Origin: an uncultured Bacteroidota bacterium
GTDB taxonomy: Bacteria; Bacteroidota; Bacteroidia; Chitinophagales; Chitinophagaceae
Direction: 5' to 3'
Assembly: GCA_903906365.1 (NCBI GenBank)
Contig: CAIVKC010000061.1
Location: 38,147 to 102,146, forward strand
DNA: 64,000 nt
In this document: one piece after another, positions 9,258 to 20,428 of the stretch
Layout: each line of letters opens with the position of its first letter
Position numbering within the stretch: the first letter of the stretch is position 1
Made by a program: the position numbers and the translations under genes
Notes under the pieces: model-generated
The model's database searches: none
What the model saw: the letters and a program-made list of their open reading frames with translations, nothing else
What the model was told of the DNA's origin: nothing

Positions 9258-9923
9258 CTACACTTTATCAAAACTGATGCATTCCTTTAATTCCTTTTCG
9301 GTATAGGCCAGATTGTACTGTTTTAGTACATCGGCAGGAACTCCATTCCACTGGTTGGGTGTGTTTCCCAGATAGCCCACATCTTTGATTCCCATTTCTG
9401 TTGTATAAAAGCCACTGGCCGTCAGATTGCGCATCAGGCTGAAAAAAGCCACACCCTGCTTCATTTCAGGCTTGGCCTTTTTGGGATAGGCGATTTCATC
9501 CACTATTTCCAATTGCTGCTGCTGGCTGCAGTTCTTGAAAGGCTTTTCAAATCGGGTTAAACACTGGATATCCAGCCAGCGCAGACCGCCACGCATGGGT
9601 GTTTGATGCTCGGGCATATCTTTGACGATGAATTCAATGAAATCGGGGACCTTGGCATCACTTGCACTCCCACTGATCTCGTCTTTTGGAATGATGATAT
9701 CTGCCAGCAGGGTAATGGTGGCCATCTCTTCGGGTGTAAAAAAGGTCTTTGACAATAATTCCTTTTCATACTCCTGTTCTTCTTTCATCCGGTTGATACC
9801 AGATAGGGTAGAGGCCGGATTTTCCATGACAGCCTTCTTTTCTTCCCTGTTGCAGGCCTCAACCAGGACGCCTGCCGATACGGAGCCAAGAATCAGGGCT
9901 TTAATGGATTTTCTTCTGTCCAT
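9258..9923 (-). CDS. Gluconate 2-dehydrogenase subunit 3 family protein
   Basis: MDRRKSIKALILGSVSAGVLVEAC leader; FTPEEMATITLLADIIIPKDEISGSASDAKVPDFIEF; paired with a GMC oxidoreductase. Confidence 0.88.
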   Translation of the reverse strand: MDRRKSIKALILGSVSAGVLVEACNREEKKAVMENPASTLSGINRMKEEQEYEKELLSKTFFTPEEMATITLLADIIIPKDEISGSASDAKVPDFIEFIVKDMPEHQTPMRGGLRWLDIQCLTRFEKPFKNCSQQQQLEIVDEIAYPKKAKPEMKQGVAFFSLMRNLTASGFYTTEMGIKDVGYLGNTPNQWNGVPADVLKQYNLAYTEKELKECISFDKV

Positions 9924-9973
9924 GTAATTGTTTTTTATGCCCGGATTAGCAACCATCCCGGCGTATGAATAAA

Positions 9974-11713
9974 TTAAAGATTTTGTTTTTTCATTTGGTC
10001 TACGATGTATTCACTGGTGCGCATCGAGAGCGCCAGAATGGTCCAGGTGATATTTTTGTCAGCCTGGGACACAAAGGGCCCGCCGTCCACACAAAAAAGG
10101 TTCTTAACATCATGTGCCTGGCTCCATTTATTGAGGGGAGCACGTCTTGGATCATTGCCCATACGTACCGTTCCGGCTTCATGGATGATATTGCCTGGAG
10201 CATGAAGGCCATAATTATTATGGGGACCGTCATCTCCGCCCCAGGTGGTTACGGCACCCATGGAATGGAGTATTTCAGCAAATGTTTCCTTCATATGCTT
10301 GGCCTGCTTTATTTCATAATCCGTATAACTGGTATTGAACCGAAGTACAGGAATGCCGTATTTATCCACCACGGAAGGGTCTATTTCACAATAACTGTCC
10401 TCCCGGGCAATGGCTTCTCCACGGCCTGCCATGCCTACATGGGCCCCAAAGAAATATCGGTAATCTTCCTTTAGTGAAGCACCATATCCACCGGCTTCCT
10501 TTTGTTTCCCCCGAATCTTGTAATTGCCGTTCAGATTCTCAATATCCCAGTTGAAACCATAAACAGGCTGGCCAAAACCTCCGCCATATTCAATGTGGTA
10601 GCCTCTTGGAAAATCCAGTTTCTTATTATCGAGCCACCAGGGAGTATATACATGCATGCCGCCTACACCGTCCTCATTATATCTTTTGCGATCAAACAAT
10701 TCGGGGATAATGCCCCCCATATCAGCACCGGTGGAATCATGCAGGTATTTTCCTACCACATTGCTGTTATTGGCCAGTCCGTTGGGATGGCGCTGGGATT
10801 TTGAATTGAGTAACAGGCGAGCGCTCTCGCAGGCGCTGGCTGCCAGCACCACGGTTTTTCCAAAAACCTGGTATTCCTGCAGATCATCCTTATTCACATA
10901 GGAAACACCGGTGGCCAGCCCTTCGCTGTTGGTAAGAACTTCCCGGGCCATTGCATTTGTCACCAGGTCAATATTACCCGTTTTAAGGGCCGGAATCACC
11001 AGGCAGGAGGAAGCGGAGAAATCGCCATAAACCTTGCAGGAACGACCACACTGGGCGCAAAAAAAGCATTGCCCGCGCTCCTTGTTGATTTGTTTGGTGA
11101 GGATGGACAGCCTCGAAGGTATTACTGGGATTCCTATATTGGTCGCTGCCTTCTTGATGAATAGTTCATGCAAGCGGGGTTTGGGAGGTGGTAAGAAAAT
11201 ACCGTCCGGATCATTGGGCAACCCTTCATTGGTGCCAAAAACACCCAGCATCCTGTCAATTTTATCATAATAGGGCTTGATGTCTTCATATCCGATGGGC
11301 CAGTCATCCCCCAGCCCGTCAATACTCCTTCTTTTGAAATCCTTGGGACCAAAACGGAGGGAAATCCTGCCCCAGTGATTGGTTCTTCCACCCAGCATCC
11401 GGGCACGCCACCATTCCCATTTGGTATCCCCTACATGGGTGTACGGCTCCCCATCAATTTCCCAGCCCCAGTAACAACCGTCAAAATCGCCAAAAGGCCT
11501 GAATTTAGTGCTGGCTCCCCTGCGCGGGGACTCCCAGGGATTCTTCAGTTGGTTGGAATCGGTCTTGGGATCGAACATGGGCCCGGCCTCGATAAGGCAA
11601 ACTTTCAGGCCAGCATTAGCCAATACATAAGCTGCCATGCCTCCGCCTGCACCGGAACCTACAATAACTGCATCATACTTTTTAGGTTGTTTTTTGACCT
11701 GAAGATCTCCCAT
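9974..11713 (-). CDS. GMC family FAD-dependent oxidoreductase
   Basis: YDAVIVGSGAGGGMAAYVLANAGLKVCLIEAG; C-terminal HEAGTVRMGNDP..NLFCVDGGPFVSQADKNITWTILAL. Confidence 0.93.
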   Translation of the reverse strand: MGDLQVKKQPKKYDAVIVGSGAGGGMAAYVLANAGLKVCLIEAGPMFDPKTDSNQLKNPWESPRRGASTKFRPFGDFDGCYWGWEIDGEPYTHVGDTKWEWWRARMLGGRTNHWGRISLRFGPKDFKRRSIDGLGDDWPIGYEDIKPYYDKIDRMLGVFGTNEGLPNDPDGIFLPPPKPRLHELFIKKAATNIGIPVIPSRLSILTKQINKERGQCFFCAQCGRSCKVYGDFSASSCLVIPALKTGNIDLVTNAMAREVLTNSEGLATGVSYVNKDDLQEYQVFGKTVVLAASACESARLLLNSKSQRHPNGLANNSNVVGKYLHDSTGADMGGIIPELFDRKRYNEDGVGGMHVYTPWWLDNKKLDFPRGYHIEYGGGFGQPVYGFNWDIENLNGNYKIRGKQKEAGGYGASLKEDYRYFFGAHVGMAGRGEAIAREDSYCEIDPSVVDKYGIPVLRFNTSYTDYEIKQAKHMKETFAEILHSMGAVTTWGGDDGPHNNYGLHAPGNIIHEAGTVRMGNDPRRAPLNKWSQAHDVKNLFCVDGGPFVSQADKNITWTILALSMRTSEYIVDQMKKQNL

Positions 11714-12135
11714 TATGACAATTTGAAAAATGAAAAAATGAAAAGCTAAATTTAAAGGATTTGAAGCCTTGGGAGCAAATATTTTTTAAATAATCTAAGG
11801 AAATGTGCCAGGTACCTTTAGGACTTGTATTATTTTTTCCATTTCCCTTCATTTTTGACAGGGTGGAAACGATGGGGACATGACCTGAACAACTGTTTTC
11901 CCCGGATGAGTTGCTTTAAAGCCATAAACTGCCGGCGCTGGGGAAGGGGGTGCAGTTCAGGAGGCCGGGCCGGGACAGCCTTTCCAGAATAAGGTGCCTT
12001 TTTTTCTGCATCGGGACATCCACCTATTATAAAATAGCCCCGGATGTTAAGTGTTTGTTTAAAATTAGTGATTACTTTCGCGCCCGGAAACAATTTTACT
12101 CTTTTACCTGTTTACTCCCCCGGAGAGCTAGCATT

Positions 12136-12894
12136 ATGGTCATTATTTTGGTTTTTTTTATTGCGCACTGGTATTTGTCCTTATTTTCCCAAACATTCTT
12201 CCAGCATCGTTACGCCGCTCACGGCGCTTTTTCCATGAGCCCGCGATGGGAGCGTTTTTTTTACCTTTTTGCCTATATCACCCAGGGATCTTCCTTTATG
12301 AGCCCCCGGGCATACGCCATCATGCACCGGATGCACCATGCCTACACCGATACAGATAAGGATCCGCATTCTCCATCCTATGATGACAATGTGTTTTCGA
12401 TGATGTGGCACACCAAAAATATATACACTGATATCCTGCATGGGAAAATACCCATAGAGGAGCGCTTCCTGAAAAACGTTCCCAACTGGGTGGCTCTTGA
12501 AAAAATAGGACATTTATGGTTTTTACGGCTCTTGTGGGTCTTATTTTATGTTGCCTTTTACTGGTATTTTGCACCCTCCTACTGGTATTTCCTGCTGCTC
12601 CCGGTTCATATCCTGATGGGCCCCATACACGGAGCCATCATTAACTGGTTTGCGCACAAGTATACCTATGTGAATTTTAAACTAACCAACACTTCTAAGA
12701 ACCTTTTCCCGGTAGATGTATTCATGCTTGGCGAAGGATATCACAACAACCATCACAAGTTTCCCAGCCGGGTCAATTTTGGTTATCGCTGGCATGAAAT
12801 TGACCCCATCTATCCGGTAATTCTGTTTTTTAACAAAATCGGGATACTTAAAATCAATAAACTCTCTCCCCAGGCTGCGACGCAGGAATTTTAA
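12136..12894 (+). CDS. Fatty acid / acyl-CoA desaturase
   Basis: HRYAAH, HRMHHAYTD and EGYHNNHHKFP histidine boxes; start chosen at the internal ATG (MVIILVFFIAHWYLSLF). Confidence 0.88.
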   Translation: MVIILVFFIAHWYLSLFSQTFFQHRYAAHGAFSMSPRWERFFYLFAYITQGSSFMSPRAYAIMHRMHHAYTDTDKDPHSPSYDDNVFSMMWHTKNIYTDILHGKIPIEERFLKNVPNWVALEKIGHLWFLRLLWVLFYVAFYWYFAPSYWYFLLLPVHILMGPIHGAIINWFAHKYTYVNFKLTNTSKNLFPVDVFMLGEGYHNNHHKFPSRVNFGYRWHEIDPIYPVILFFNKIGILKINKLSPQAATQEF

Positions 12895-13168
12895 TGTCTT
12901 AATGCGTTTCTTTCCTCTTTGTTAGCGGATAGCATTTGTAGTGCACTGATTTTTTCAGTGTTGAGGTCCTGAATTGCTGGGTGGTCCGGCGGCTGCACTG
13001 CAAAATGGCCATCCCGGGCCCTGGCCGGTCACCTAATCCCTTTATTTACCGGCCTTTCCCCGGGAGGAGAGGAGTCCTGATTTTCCGCGGGCTTTCCCGG
13101 GCACTTTATGCAACCATTTACAAAGGAAAGCCATATGCACCTGGCCCCATCCCCCTGACCTGGCAAAC

Positions 13169-13200
13169 AAAAACCCCCGCCACACGAAGGCGGCAGGGGG
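13169..13200 (-). terminator. Intrinsic terminator for the T9SS gene at 13231-15657
   Basis: CCCCCGCC..GGCGG-CA-GGGGG stem with an A-rich + flank. Confidence 0.7.
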
Positions 13201-13230
13201 GTAAACCATAGACAAATCAGGTTTAAAATA

Positions 13231-15657
13231 CTAGTGCTTTATAATCTTTTGGACATATTTGGAGTTATCCGCTGTGATGAGTTCCAGTACATAAATGCCT
13301 GGCCTCAGGGTGGACACCTGGTCAACGGCCAGGAGGTTGTCCCCGCTTTGCAGAGTAACAGGCTGATTGGTAACCTGCTGACCGGACATATTGGTGATAA
13401 TAAGGGTGGCATGACCTGCATTGGACTGCTTGATGCTCACCTTTAGGTCAGACACAAAGGGGTTGGGATATACAGAGAAGCTGGCTGAGGACTCCGTTCC
13501 ATCCAGGTGCAGGGCGATTACCTTGCTATAGCTGCTGTTACCGTCTATATCCACATCCATCAGCCTGTAGTATACGATGCCACTCAGTCCGCCTATCTGA
13601 TCATCGTATTCATAATTGTGGGTAAGGCTGGTTGTTCCATTGCCTGCAATGGTGGCTATATTTTCAAAGTTGACTCCGTTGGTGCTTCTTTCAACCACCA
13701 TGTGGTCGTTGTTGAGTTCACTCTGTGTTGTCCAGCGAATTTGTGCATCGCTGCCGGCCTTGGTCACCGTAAAGGAACTCAGTTTGATGGGCAGGGAGTT
13801 GACCGGGCTGATTACCGCAGTGGACTGATTGGTTATGGTAGCTGAGGATGCTCCGGCCTGTGAACCTGTTCCTGTAATATAGGCTGTATTGGAGACCGTT
13901 ATCAGTGAATTGGTATTGTTGGGTGTGGTAACAAGGAACTTGACCTGATACTGGCTGCCTGCTCCCAGCACGCCGCCGACGCTGGCTGTTGCTCCGGTAC
14001 CCACATAGAAGGTCAGGTATTGCCTGCCGCCTGGTGCCGTTGCAATAAAAGCATTATCATCACCGGCATTGTCTGTTTGGGCAACAGGGGTACCGGCCGG
14101 GTTACTGTAAATCTGCATGGAACCCGGTACATAGGTTACCCCGACAGGCAGTGAATCCACAATGGTGGCATTGGAAAGGTCGCCCAGGCCGGTATTTTGT
14201 CCGGCAATAGTGTAGGTGAGCGTTTCATTGGCAACAATCGAATTTTTTGGCAGCAATGAACCGGTAACTGTTTTATTGATGGTAACCAGGGGATCCTTCA
14301 TGCGGATGCTGAAGGCGAATACGCTCGGATAGTACTGATCCTGTTCGGTGCCGAAGGTTACATCCACAGAAGTTGCATTGGGGTTGATGCCATAGCCTGT
14401 ACCGACATTGATCTGGTCCAGGTCGATACCCATCTGGTTTTTGAAATTCGGGTTGGTGGTTGTTACAAAGTTTCCATTATTGGAGATGGTACCATTCCAC
14501 ATGTTATTGGCGGGATTGACAGCGTCACTATAGGTATTGCCATTGATCTGCAGGTAATCGCCGGCTGAATTGCCTGAAGAAGAGGCAATATTGGCGTCCC
14601 CTTCCCAGGCGAAAGTGGTCAGGTATGCATCTGTGGAGGCCAGGGTGTTACCGGGGGCGTTCAGGTTGGTTAAGGTTACCGTCTGGGCTGAACCACCGGA
14701 AGCAATCCTGAGGAAGGCATCATAGATTCGAACACTATAATAGGGCAGGGCAGTATTTTCGTAGGCTACCACTATGGTCCATCCGCCATAGGTGCCTCCC
14801 TCTGACTGGGATCCTACAGTGGCGGGAATATTACCAATAGTATAGGTTCCTGTACCGTTGTTTTGAAGGAAGCTGGTTACGTCTGCATAAGACTGGTAAA
14901 TCATCGTGCTGCTGCCGCTGGCTACCGGGAAAGCGGATACCTGTGAAGCAGGGATGGTTACATTCTGGTAAGAAGCATTGTTATAACGGATCTTTACGGT
15001 GGTGAGGTTGGCTGCTGCAAAATCAGTGCCGGTTAAGTGACCGCCCCAGTAAAGACGGGCGTATTTAATGGTATTGGTTCCTGCAGGTAAAACCAGGTCC
15101 GCTGAAGTAGCATTGGACAGTGTGGATGAACCGCCGTCTATATTCAGAAACTGCATATTGCTGTTATCATTACCATAGGTGCTGGTCGTTCCATCGGAGG
15201 CGATGCTGAACGTGTTCATTGCGGCAGTATTGACCGCACTGCCATTGTATAATGCCATGACAGTATTGCCAAACATGGTATGACCTCCCCGAATATTGGC
15301 TGCATATACCGGGCTGCCATATGTTCTGGTGCCACTTGCAACGACATTAACGGTATCATTGGATGAAACGGAAGTAGTTCCTACAGTAACGTTGACCGTG
15401 ATGATATAAGTTCCCACCGTGGAAAAGGTAATCGATTTGGTAGAAGTTCCGCTGCTGCCTATGGTAACTCCTGTATTCGGGTTGGAGGACCAGCTATAGG
15501 CTTTGGTTCCGGTGGGGAAAGAGGCGGCATTTGCTTTGAGGCTGACCGAGTTGCCCGCTGAAAGGGTGACCGGTGAAGGGCTGAGACTTACAGTCTGAGC
15601 TTCTAATTTGGTTGCCGAAAGGACGGCAAGGGTGATAAAGAGTAGATACGTTTTCAT
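13231..15657 (-). CDS. Large secreted cell-surface protein with DUF11-like repeat region and T9SS type A C-terminal sorting domain
   Basis: Signal peptide; Ig/PKD-like N-terminus; TNATIVDSLPVGVTYVPGSMQ; FSVYPNPFVSDLKVS..GIYVLELITADNSKYVQKIIKH. Confidence 0.88.
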   Translation of the reverse strand: MKTYLLFITLAVLSATKLEAQTVSLSPSPVTLSAGNSVSLKANAASFPTGTKAYSWSSNPNTGVTIGSSGTSTKSITFSTVGTYIITVNVTVGTTSVSSNDTVNVVASGTRTYGSPVYAANIRGGHTMFGNTVMALYNGSAVNTAAMNTFSIASDGTTSTYGNDNSNMQFLNIDGGSSTLSNATSADLVLPAGTNTIKYARLYWGGHLTGTDFAAANLTTVKIRYNNASYQNVTIPASQVSAFPVASGSSTMIYQSYADVTSFLQNNGTGTYTIGNIPATVGSQSEGGTYGGWTIVVAYENTALPYYSVRIYDAFLRIASGGSAQTVTLTNLNAPGNTLASTDAYLTTFAWEGDANIASSSGNSAGDYLQINGNTYSDAVNPANNMWNGTISNNGNFVTTTNPNFKNQMGIDLDQINVGTGYGINPNATSVDVTFGTEQDQYYPSVFAFSIRMKDPLVTINKTVTGSLLPKNSIVANETLTYTIAGQNTGLGDLSNATIVDSLPVGVTYVPGSMQIYSNPAGTPVAQTDNAGDDNAFIATAPGGRQYLTFYVGTGATASVGGVLGAGSQYQVKFLVTTPNNTNSLITVSNTAYITGTGSQAGASSATITNQSTAVISPVNSLPIKLSSFTVTKAGSDAQIRWTTQSELNNDHMVVERSTNGVNFENIATIAGNGTTSLTHNYEYDDQIGGLSGIVYYRLMDVDIDGNSSYSKVIALHLDGTESSASFSVYPNPFVSDLKVSIKQSNAGHATLIITNMSGQQVTNQPVTLQSGDNLLAVDQVSTLRPGIYVLELITADNSKYVQKIIKH

Positions 15658-16139
15658 GTTGGGTACTTTTTAGTTTTATAATAGAGGTGCGAAAACACAT
15701 GGTATTCCTGGCACGAAACCGGGATGGTTTTGAGGAGAGTGGAATGATGGGTTTAAACAGGAAATGTGGTGTTTACCGGGTTTTCAACATGAACACGTGG
15801 ATGGGAAGCGTCATGGCGGACATGACAGGTCATTCAGGGTAGGTATGGGAATTTTTACACGATCAACTAAAAATCCTTTCAGGATTTTCTCAACAGTGAA
15901 CAACAAAATACTTAAATAACTCGCTTGATTGTTAAACGGGCCTTTCGAGGATGAAACGGCATTTCAGGAGGGTATAGGGTTACGATCTGAGCATAAAAAT
16001 AATATGCGTTTTTAGTTTATGCAATAGTGGGGCAGAAGTTTTTGAAAAAAAAATCTAATATAATTTAGCAAAATAATATAAAATGTTGACTAGTAAATAG
16101 TTATATGAAATGCCCCTTGTGGCTTCCCTGGCAAAAAAC

Positions 16140-17018
16140 TCACCCTTCGTTGAGTAGGCTGGAGAGCATCAGCAGTTCCTTTTGTTTATACTGGTTTTTT
16201 TCATCTTCAAAACAGCGGCTGAATTCCTCCAGCATCAGCTGGATAATCCTTGTATGTGAAATGGGCTTGAAATAGGCGTTGACCGGCGGCACGGAAATAC
16301 GTTTGAAGTAATTTTCTACATCCTTATGGGTAAAAACGTGGCCGCTCATGGGATCTATGAAAAATTCGATGCGGTTAACAGGCAATTCATGGGAAAAACT
16401 GTCCTCTCCATATTCTGGCTTGATATAGGCCAATACAAACTGTTTGGGAATGTTGATGGCCCTTACCGGAATGTCCAGTAATTCTCCCAGTAACAGGTAT
16501 AGTACCCCGTTCATGATGGCATTTCCCCGTTTGGTTTCTATGACCTTATTGATCAGGAACTCTTCAGGGTGCTGGTAACCTACTTCCACTCCCTTGAGTC
16601 CATAATAATTATACAGGATGCTGGTCAATACGTTGACCTGCTCCAGGGGCGTGAGATAATTATTGAGCTCCAGCCAGATATTGCGACGAAGTTTTTCGAC
16701 TTCCTGTAGTACCTGGGTGGAATTCAGTTCAGGATACTGGAATCTGGAAACAAGCAGGGATGCCGTTAATAGATCATGATAGCTGCTCCCTTTCCAGTGC
16801 AGGAATTCTTCTGTCAGGTCCGAATAATGTAATTTATGGATGAGCAGTTCAATGCGCTCCTGCACTTCTTCGCTGATGGTATTCTCCCAGAGGTTTTCCA
16901 GGTTGGGGATGATGCCCCTTCCGTAGGTGACTATGCGTTCGCTCACAGAAGAAAATACCTCTGCATCCGGATCATCTATGAGATGGAATAGGGCTTTGAT
17001 TTCCTTGTTTTCCTGCAT
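16140..17018 (-). CDS. Transglutaminase-like (SirB1-type) protein
   Basis: RRNIWLELNNYLTPLEQVNVLTSILYNYYGLKGVE, KRGNAIMNGVLYLLLGELLDIPVRAINIPKQFVLAY; start at MQENKEIKALFHLIDD. Confidence 0.75.
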   Translation of the reverse strand: MQENKEIKALFHLIDDPDAEVFSSVSERIVTYGRGIIPNLENLWENTISEEVQERIELLIHKLHYSDLTEEFLHWKGSSYHDLLTASLLVSRFQYPELNSTQVLQEVEKLRRNIWLELNNYLTPLEQVNVLTSILYNYYGLKGVEVGYQHPEEFLINKVIETKRGNAIMNGVLYLLLGELLDIPVRAINIPKQFVLAYIKPEYGEDSFSHELPVNRIEFFIDPMSGHVFTHKDVENYFKRISVPPVNAYFKPISHTRIIQLMLEEFSRCFEDEKNQYKQKELLMLSSLLNEG

Positions 17019-17246
17019 GGGTATGTGGGTTTTAGGGTAATGCACGGTTGTCATAACCAGGGTCAAGTTCGGAGAACTTGCAAACACTCCTGTGACAATG
17101 TTTTCCACAAATCCACAACATAACAGCCTGTCTGTGGTGACGGGGTCGGCCAAAGGCAAACCGCTGAAGGGACCTTGCCTTTTTATAACGGTCCGGAGGG
17201 GATATATCTTGTGCTGTCTTTGTTAAATGAATCAGGCGGGAAAGTT

Positions 17247-19592
17247 TCAGCCTTTCTTGCGCTTGGGGATTCTTTTGGGCGGGTTTGCCTTCACCTCCTC
17301 AATGATGGCTTTTACTTCCTCCAGGGTCAGGTCAGCGGCATTTTCCTGTTTTTCCTTGGGAAGCTTGTAATTACGTAGTCCCTGTTTGATATATGGGCCA
17401 TAGGGCCCCCTGAGCAGTTGAATCTTTTCTTTTTCAAATACCTTGATGGTTCGCTCTTCTTTGGCTGCCCTTTTTTCCACTATAATGGGTGTGGCTTCTT
17501 CCAGGCTGATGGCATAAGGATCAAATTCCTTGGCCAGGGAATAGAATTTCTTATCATGTGCAATATAAGGCCCGAACCGGCCAATATTAATGACCACATC
17601 TGATCCTTCAAATTGACCAAGGACCCGGGGTAGCCGAAACAACTCCATGGCGTCCTCAAAAGAGATGGTTTCTATGCTTTGCGTATTCTTCAGTTTGGCG
17701 AACCGGGGTTTTTCTTCCTCATTGGAGGAGTCCCCGATCTGAACCATGGGCCCATAACGACCCATGCGGACGATGACCTTTTTGCCGGTAGTAGCATCAA
17801 ATCCCAGTTCCCTTTCCCCACTGATCCGTTCCGCATTTTCAATGGTACTTTCCACATCCTTTTTAAAGGGCGTGTAGAAATCGTCGATCATTTTGTTCCA
17901 CTGCATCTTGCCCTGCGCCACTTCATCAAATTCTTCCTCTATACGTGCCGTGAAGTTATAATCCATGATGTCATCAAAATACAATTTGAGGAAGTCGGTA
18001 ACCACCAGACCCAGGTCTGTGGGAAATAACTTGGATTTTTCAGCCCCCGTATTTTCCAACTCCGTCTGCTTGGTGACCTGGTCATTTTTCAAATGCAGGA
18101 TCCGGAACTCCCTTTTTACGCCTTCCTTGTCCCTTTTTTCCACATAACCCCTTTTCTGGATGGTGGATATGGTAGGAGCGTAGGTGGATGGGCGGCCGAT
18201 GCCGAGTTCCTCCAGTTTCTTTACCAGGGAGGCTTCCGTATACCTGGGCAGGGGCCGGCTGAATCTTTCCGTGGCCTTCATTTCCTGGAAGGGAAGTACC
18301 TGATTGACCGCAAGCGGGGGCAGCATACCTTCCTGCTGTTCCTCTTCGGTGATGTCCTCGTCATCTTTATCCTCCATATAGGCTTTGAGGAAACCGTCAA
18401 ACTTAAGAACCTCACCGCTGGCAGATAATTCCTCCTTATTGGTAGAAATCTGGATCTTGGCGGTTGTCTTTTCCAGTTCGGCATCCGCCATCTGGCAGGC
18501 GATGGTCCTTTTCCAGATCAGTTCGTATAAACGCCTGGAATCGGCATCCTCTGAGGTGGAATGCTCCATATAGGTAGGACGAATGGCCTCATGCGCTTCC
18601 TGGGCCGATTCGTTTTTGTTCTTGAATTTCCTGACCTGAATGTATTGTTTGCCATATTGGGCGGAAATCTGTTTTTTTATCTCCTCCATGGCCGTTTCAC
18701 TCAGGTTCACACTGTCGGTTCGCATGTAGGTGATCTTACCGCTTTCATACAGTTTTTGCGCCAGTACCATGGTCCTGCTGACAGAATAGCCGAGTTTTCT
18801 GCTGGCTTCCTGCTGCAGGGTGGAGGTGGTAAAGGGGGCAGGAGGGGTCTTTTTGGCCGGTTTTACAACGATGTCACTGACGGTATATTTGGCGCCGATG
18901 CAACTGTTCAGGAAGGCTTCCGCCCCTTCGGGACTGGAGAATTTCTTGCCTTCCGCACTAAAGGTTACATTCTTTCCCGAAATATCCCTGGCGGTAAAGA
19001 CAGCCTCCACACGAAAGGTGCTGACGGGTGTGAATGCGTTTATTTCCCTTTCCCTTTCTGCAATGATACGCACTGCCACACTTTGGACCCTGCCGGCGCT
19101 CAGGTTGTTTTTCATGCTCATTTTGCGCCATAACACCGGGCTGAGTTCAAAACCCACAATCCTGTCCAGGATTCGCCTGGCCTGCTGTGCATTGACCAAA
19201 TTCATGTCAACTGTACGGGGATGGGTAATAGAAGCCTGTATGGCTGGCTTTGTAATTTCATGAAAAACAATGCGTTTGGTGGTCTTTGGATCCAATCCAA
19301 GCACCTCACATAAATGCCAGCTGATGGCTTCTCCTTCGCGGTCCTCATCCGTTGCAAGCCATACTTCGCCTGATTTTTTGGACAGGCTTTTGAGCTCTTT
19401 GACCACTTTTTCCTTGTCTTCGGGAACAATATAGGTTGGCTTGTATTTATTCTTAACATCTATGCCCATGTCGCCTTTCGCCAGGTCGCGGATATGGCCA
19501 TAACAGCTCTTTACCTCGAAATCTTCTCCCAAAATCTTCTCAATGGTCTTGGCTTTCGCAGGGGACTCCACAATCAATAGGTTCTTTGCCAT
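17247..19592 (-). CDS. topA: DNA topoisomerase I
   Basis: MAKNLLIVESPAKAKTIEKIL, TDEDREGEAISWHL, KITYMRTDSVNLS, Lys-rich C-terminus. Confidence 0.98.
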   Translation of the reverse strand: MAKNLLIVESPAKAKTIEKILGEDFEVKSCYGHIRDLAKGDMGIDVKNKYKPTYIVPEDKEKVVKELKSLSKKSGEVWLATDEDREGEAISWHLCEVLGLDPKTTKRIVFHEITKPAIQASITHPRTVDMNLVNAQQARRILDRIVGFELSPVLWRKMSMKNNLSAGRVQSVAVRIIAEREREINAFTPVSTFRVEAVFTARDISGKNVTFSAEGKKFSSPEGAEAFLNSCIGAKYTVSDIVVKPAKKTPPAPFTTSTLQQEASRKLGYSVSRTMVLAQKLYESGKITYMRTDSVNLSETAMEEIKKQISAQYGKQYIQVRKFKNKNESAQEAHEAIRPTYMEHSTSEDADSRRLYELIWKRTIACQMADAELEKTTAKIQISTNKEELSASGEVLKFDGFLKAYMEDKDDEDITEEEQQEGMLPPLAVNQVLPFQEMKATERFSRPLPRYTEASLVKKLEELGIGRPSTYAPTISTIQKRGYVEKRDKEGVKREFRILHLKNDQVTKQTELENTGAEKSKLFPTDLGLVVTDFLKLYFDDIMDYNFTARIEEEFDEVAQGKMQWNKMIDDFYTPFKKDVESTIENAERISGERELGFDATTGKKVIVRMGRYGPMVQIGDSSNEEEKPRFAKLKNTQSIETISFEDAMELFRLPRVLGQFEGSDVVINIGRFGPYIAHDKKFYSLAKEFDPYAISLEEATPIIVEKRAAKEERTIKVFEKEKIQLLRGPYGPYIKQGLRNYKLPKEKQENAADLTLEEVKAIIEEVKANPPKRIPKRKKG

Positions 19593-19864
19593 ACGTAACA
19601 ATAACAGGTTTTAAACGGGTCAGTCGGGATGCAAGTTTACAGTATAACGGTGGAAATAAAAAATCAGGGCTGGCTGTCCGGGCCGCCAAAAGCCCAAATC
19701 CATGTCAGTTTGACCCGGTTTTGCAGCCCTACCGCAAACCCTGTGGGAGCCATTTCGCGGCGGTAACCTGCCTGTTGGCAGAGGGGTGAATGGCAAGACG
19801 CTGCCAGCCGGGCGGGCGAGGAAAAAATATCTGCTTGCCGAGCCGCCCGGGGACAGCCTATCTT

Positions 19865-20428
19865 TTACTGCAACACAGGCATGGTCAGGACATTTTCTCT
19901 GGGGCCGCCTGCTGAGATAAGTTCCCTAAGCTCCTCCAGGCTGCAATTGACCCTCCTGGAACTGATGATAATGGGCGTACCAAATTTCCTGGTATAGGCC
20001 CTGAGCAGCCGGTGCTTCCATTTTTTCTGCCGTCCAATAATAATGTCGGGAGAGGCGACCTTAATTAACAAAAATTTGGTTCTCAATGCTCTAAATAGGA
20101 TTACACAATGACCTTCCGCCAATTCTGACCAGCCGAGCTTACCGCAGGAAAACAAGCTGAGCCTCTCATCGAGCCCGTCCGGGGAAATGGTCAAAGAGAC
20201 CTCCCTGTCAAAAAGCGTTCTGAAATAGTCGGCTGCAGCAAGGACACTATAATATAACATGACCCCCCAAAAAAACAGCAGGTAAACAAACAAATAATCG
20301 ACACTGAAATCAGCGGAACGGATCATTTTTATCAGGGCGTACATGGATAAGCCGCAAAATATCAGGCCAAGCAGCAGTACCGAAGGTATCCTGGAACGGT
20401 TTGGCGAAATAATATGGACATCCTGCAT
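19865..20428 (-). CDS. Hypothetical membrane protein (two TM segments plus soluble domain)
   Basis: VLLLGLIFCGLSMYALIKMI and YLFVYLLFFWGVMLYYSVLAAADYF hydrophobic segments. Confidence 0.6.
   Translation of the reverse strand: MQDVHIISPNRSRIPSVLLLGLIFCGLSMYALIKMIRSADFSVDYLFVYLLFFWGVMLYYSVLAAADYFRTLFDREVSLTISPDGLDERLSLFSCGKLGWSELAEGHCVILFRALRTKFLLIKVASPDIIIGRQKKWKHRLLRAYTRKFGTPIIISSRRVNCSLEELRELISAGGPRENVLTMPVLQ

Noticed and set aside
12981-13211. 76-aa plus-strand ORF
   Set aside because: Runs into the minus-strand terminator hairpin, low-complexity Arg/Pro-rich translation, no upstream signals.
17679-19263. Long plus-strand ORFs opposite topA
   Set aside because: Shadow ORFs of topA; no protein-family motifs.
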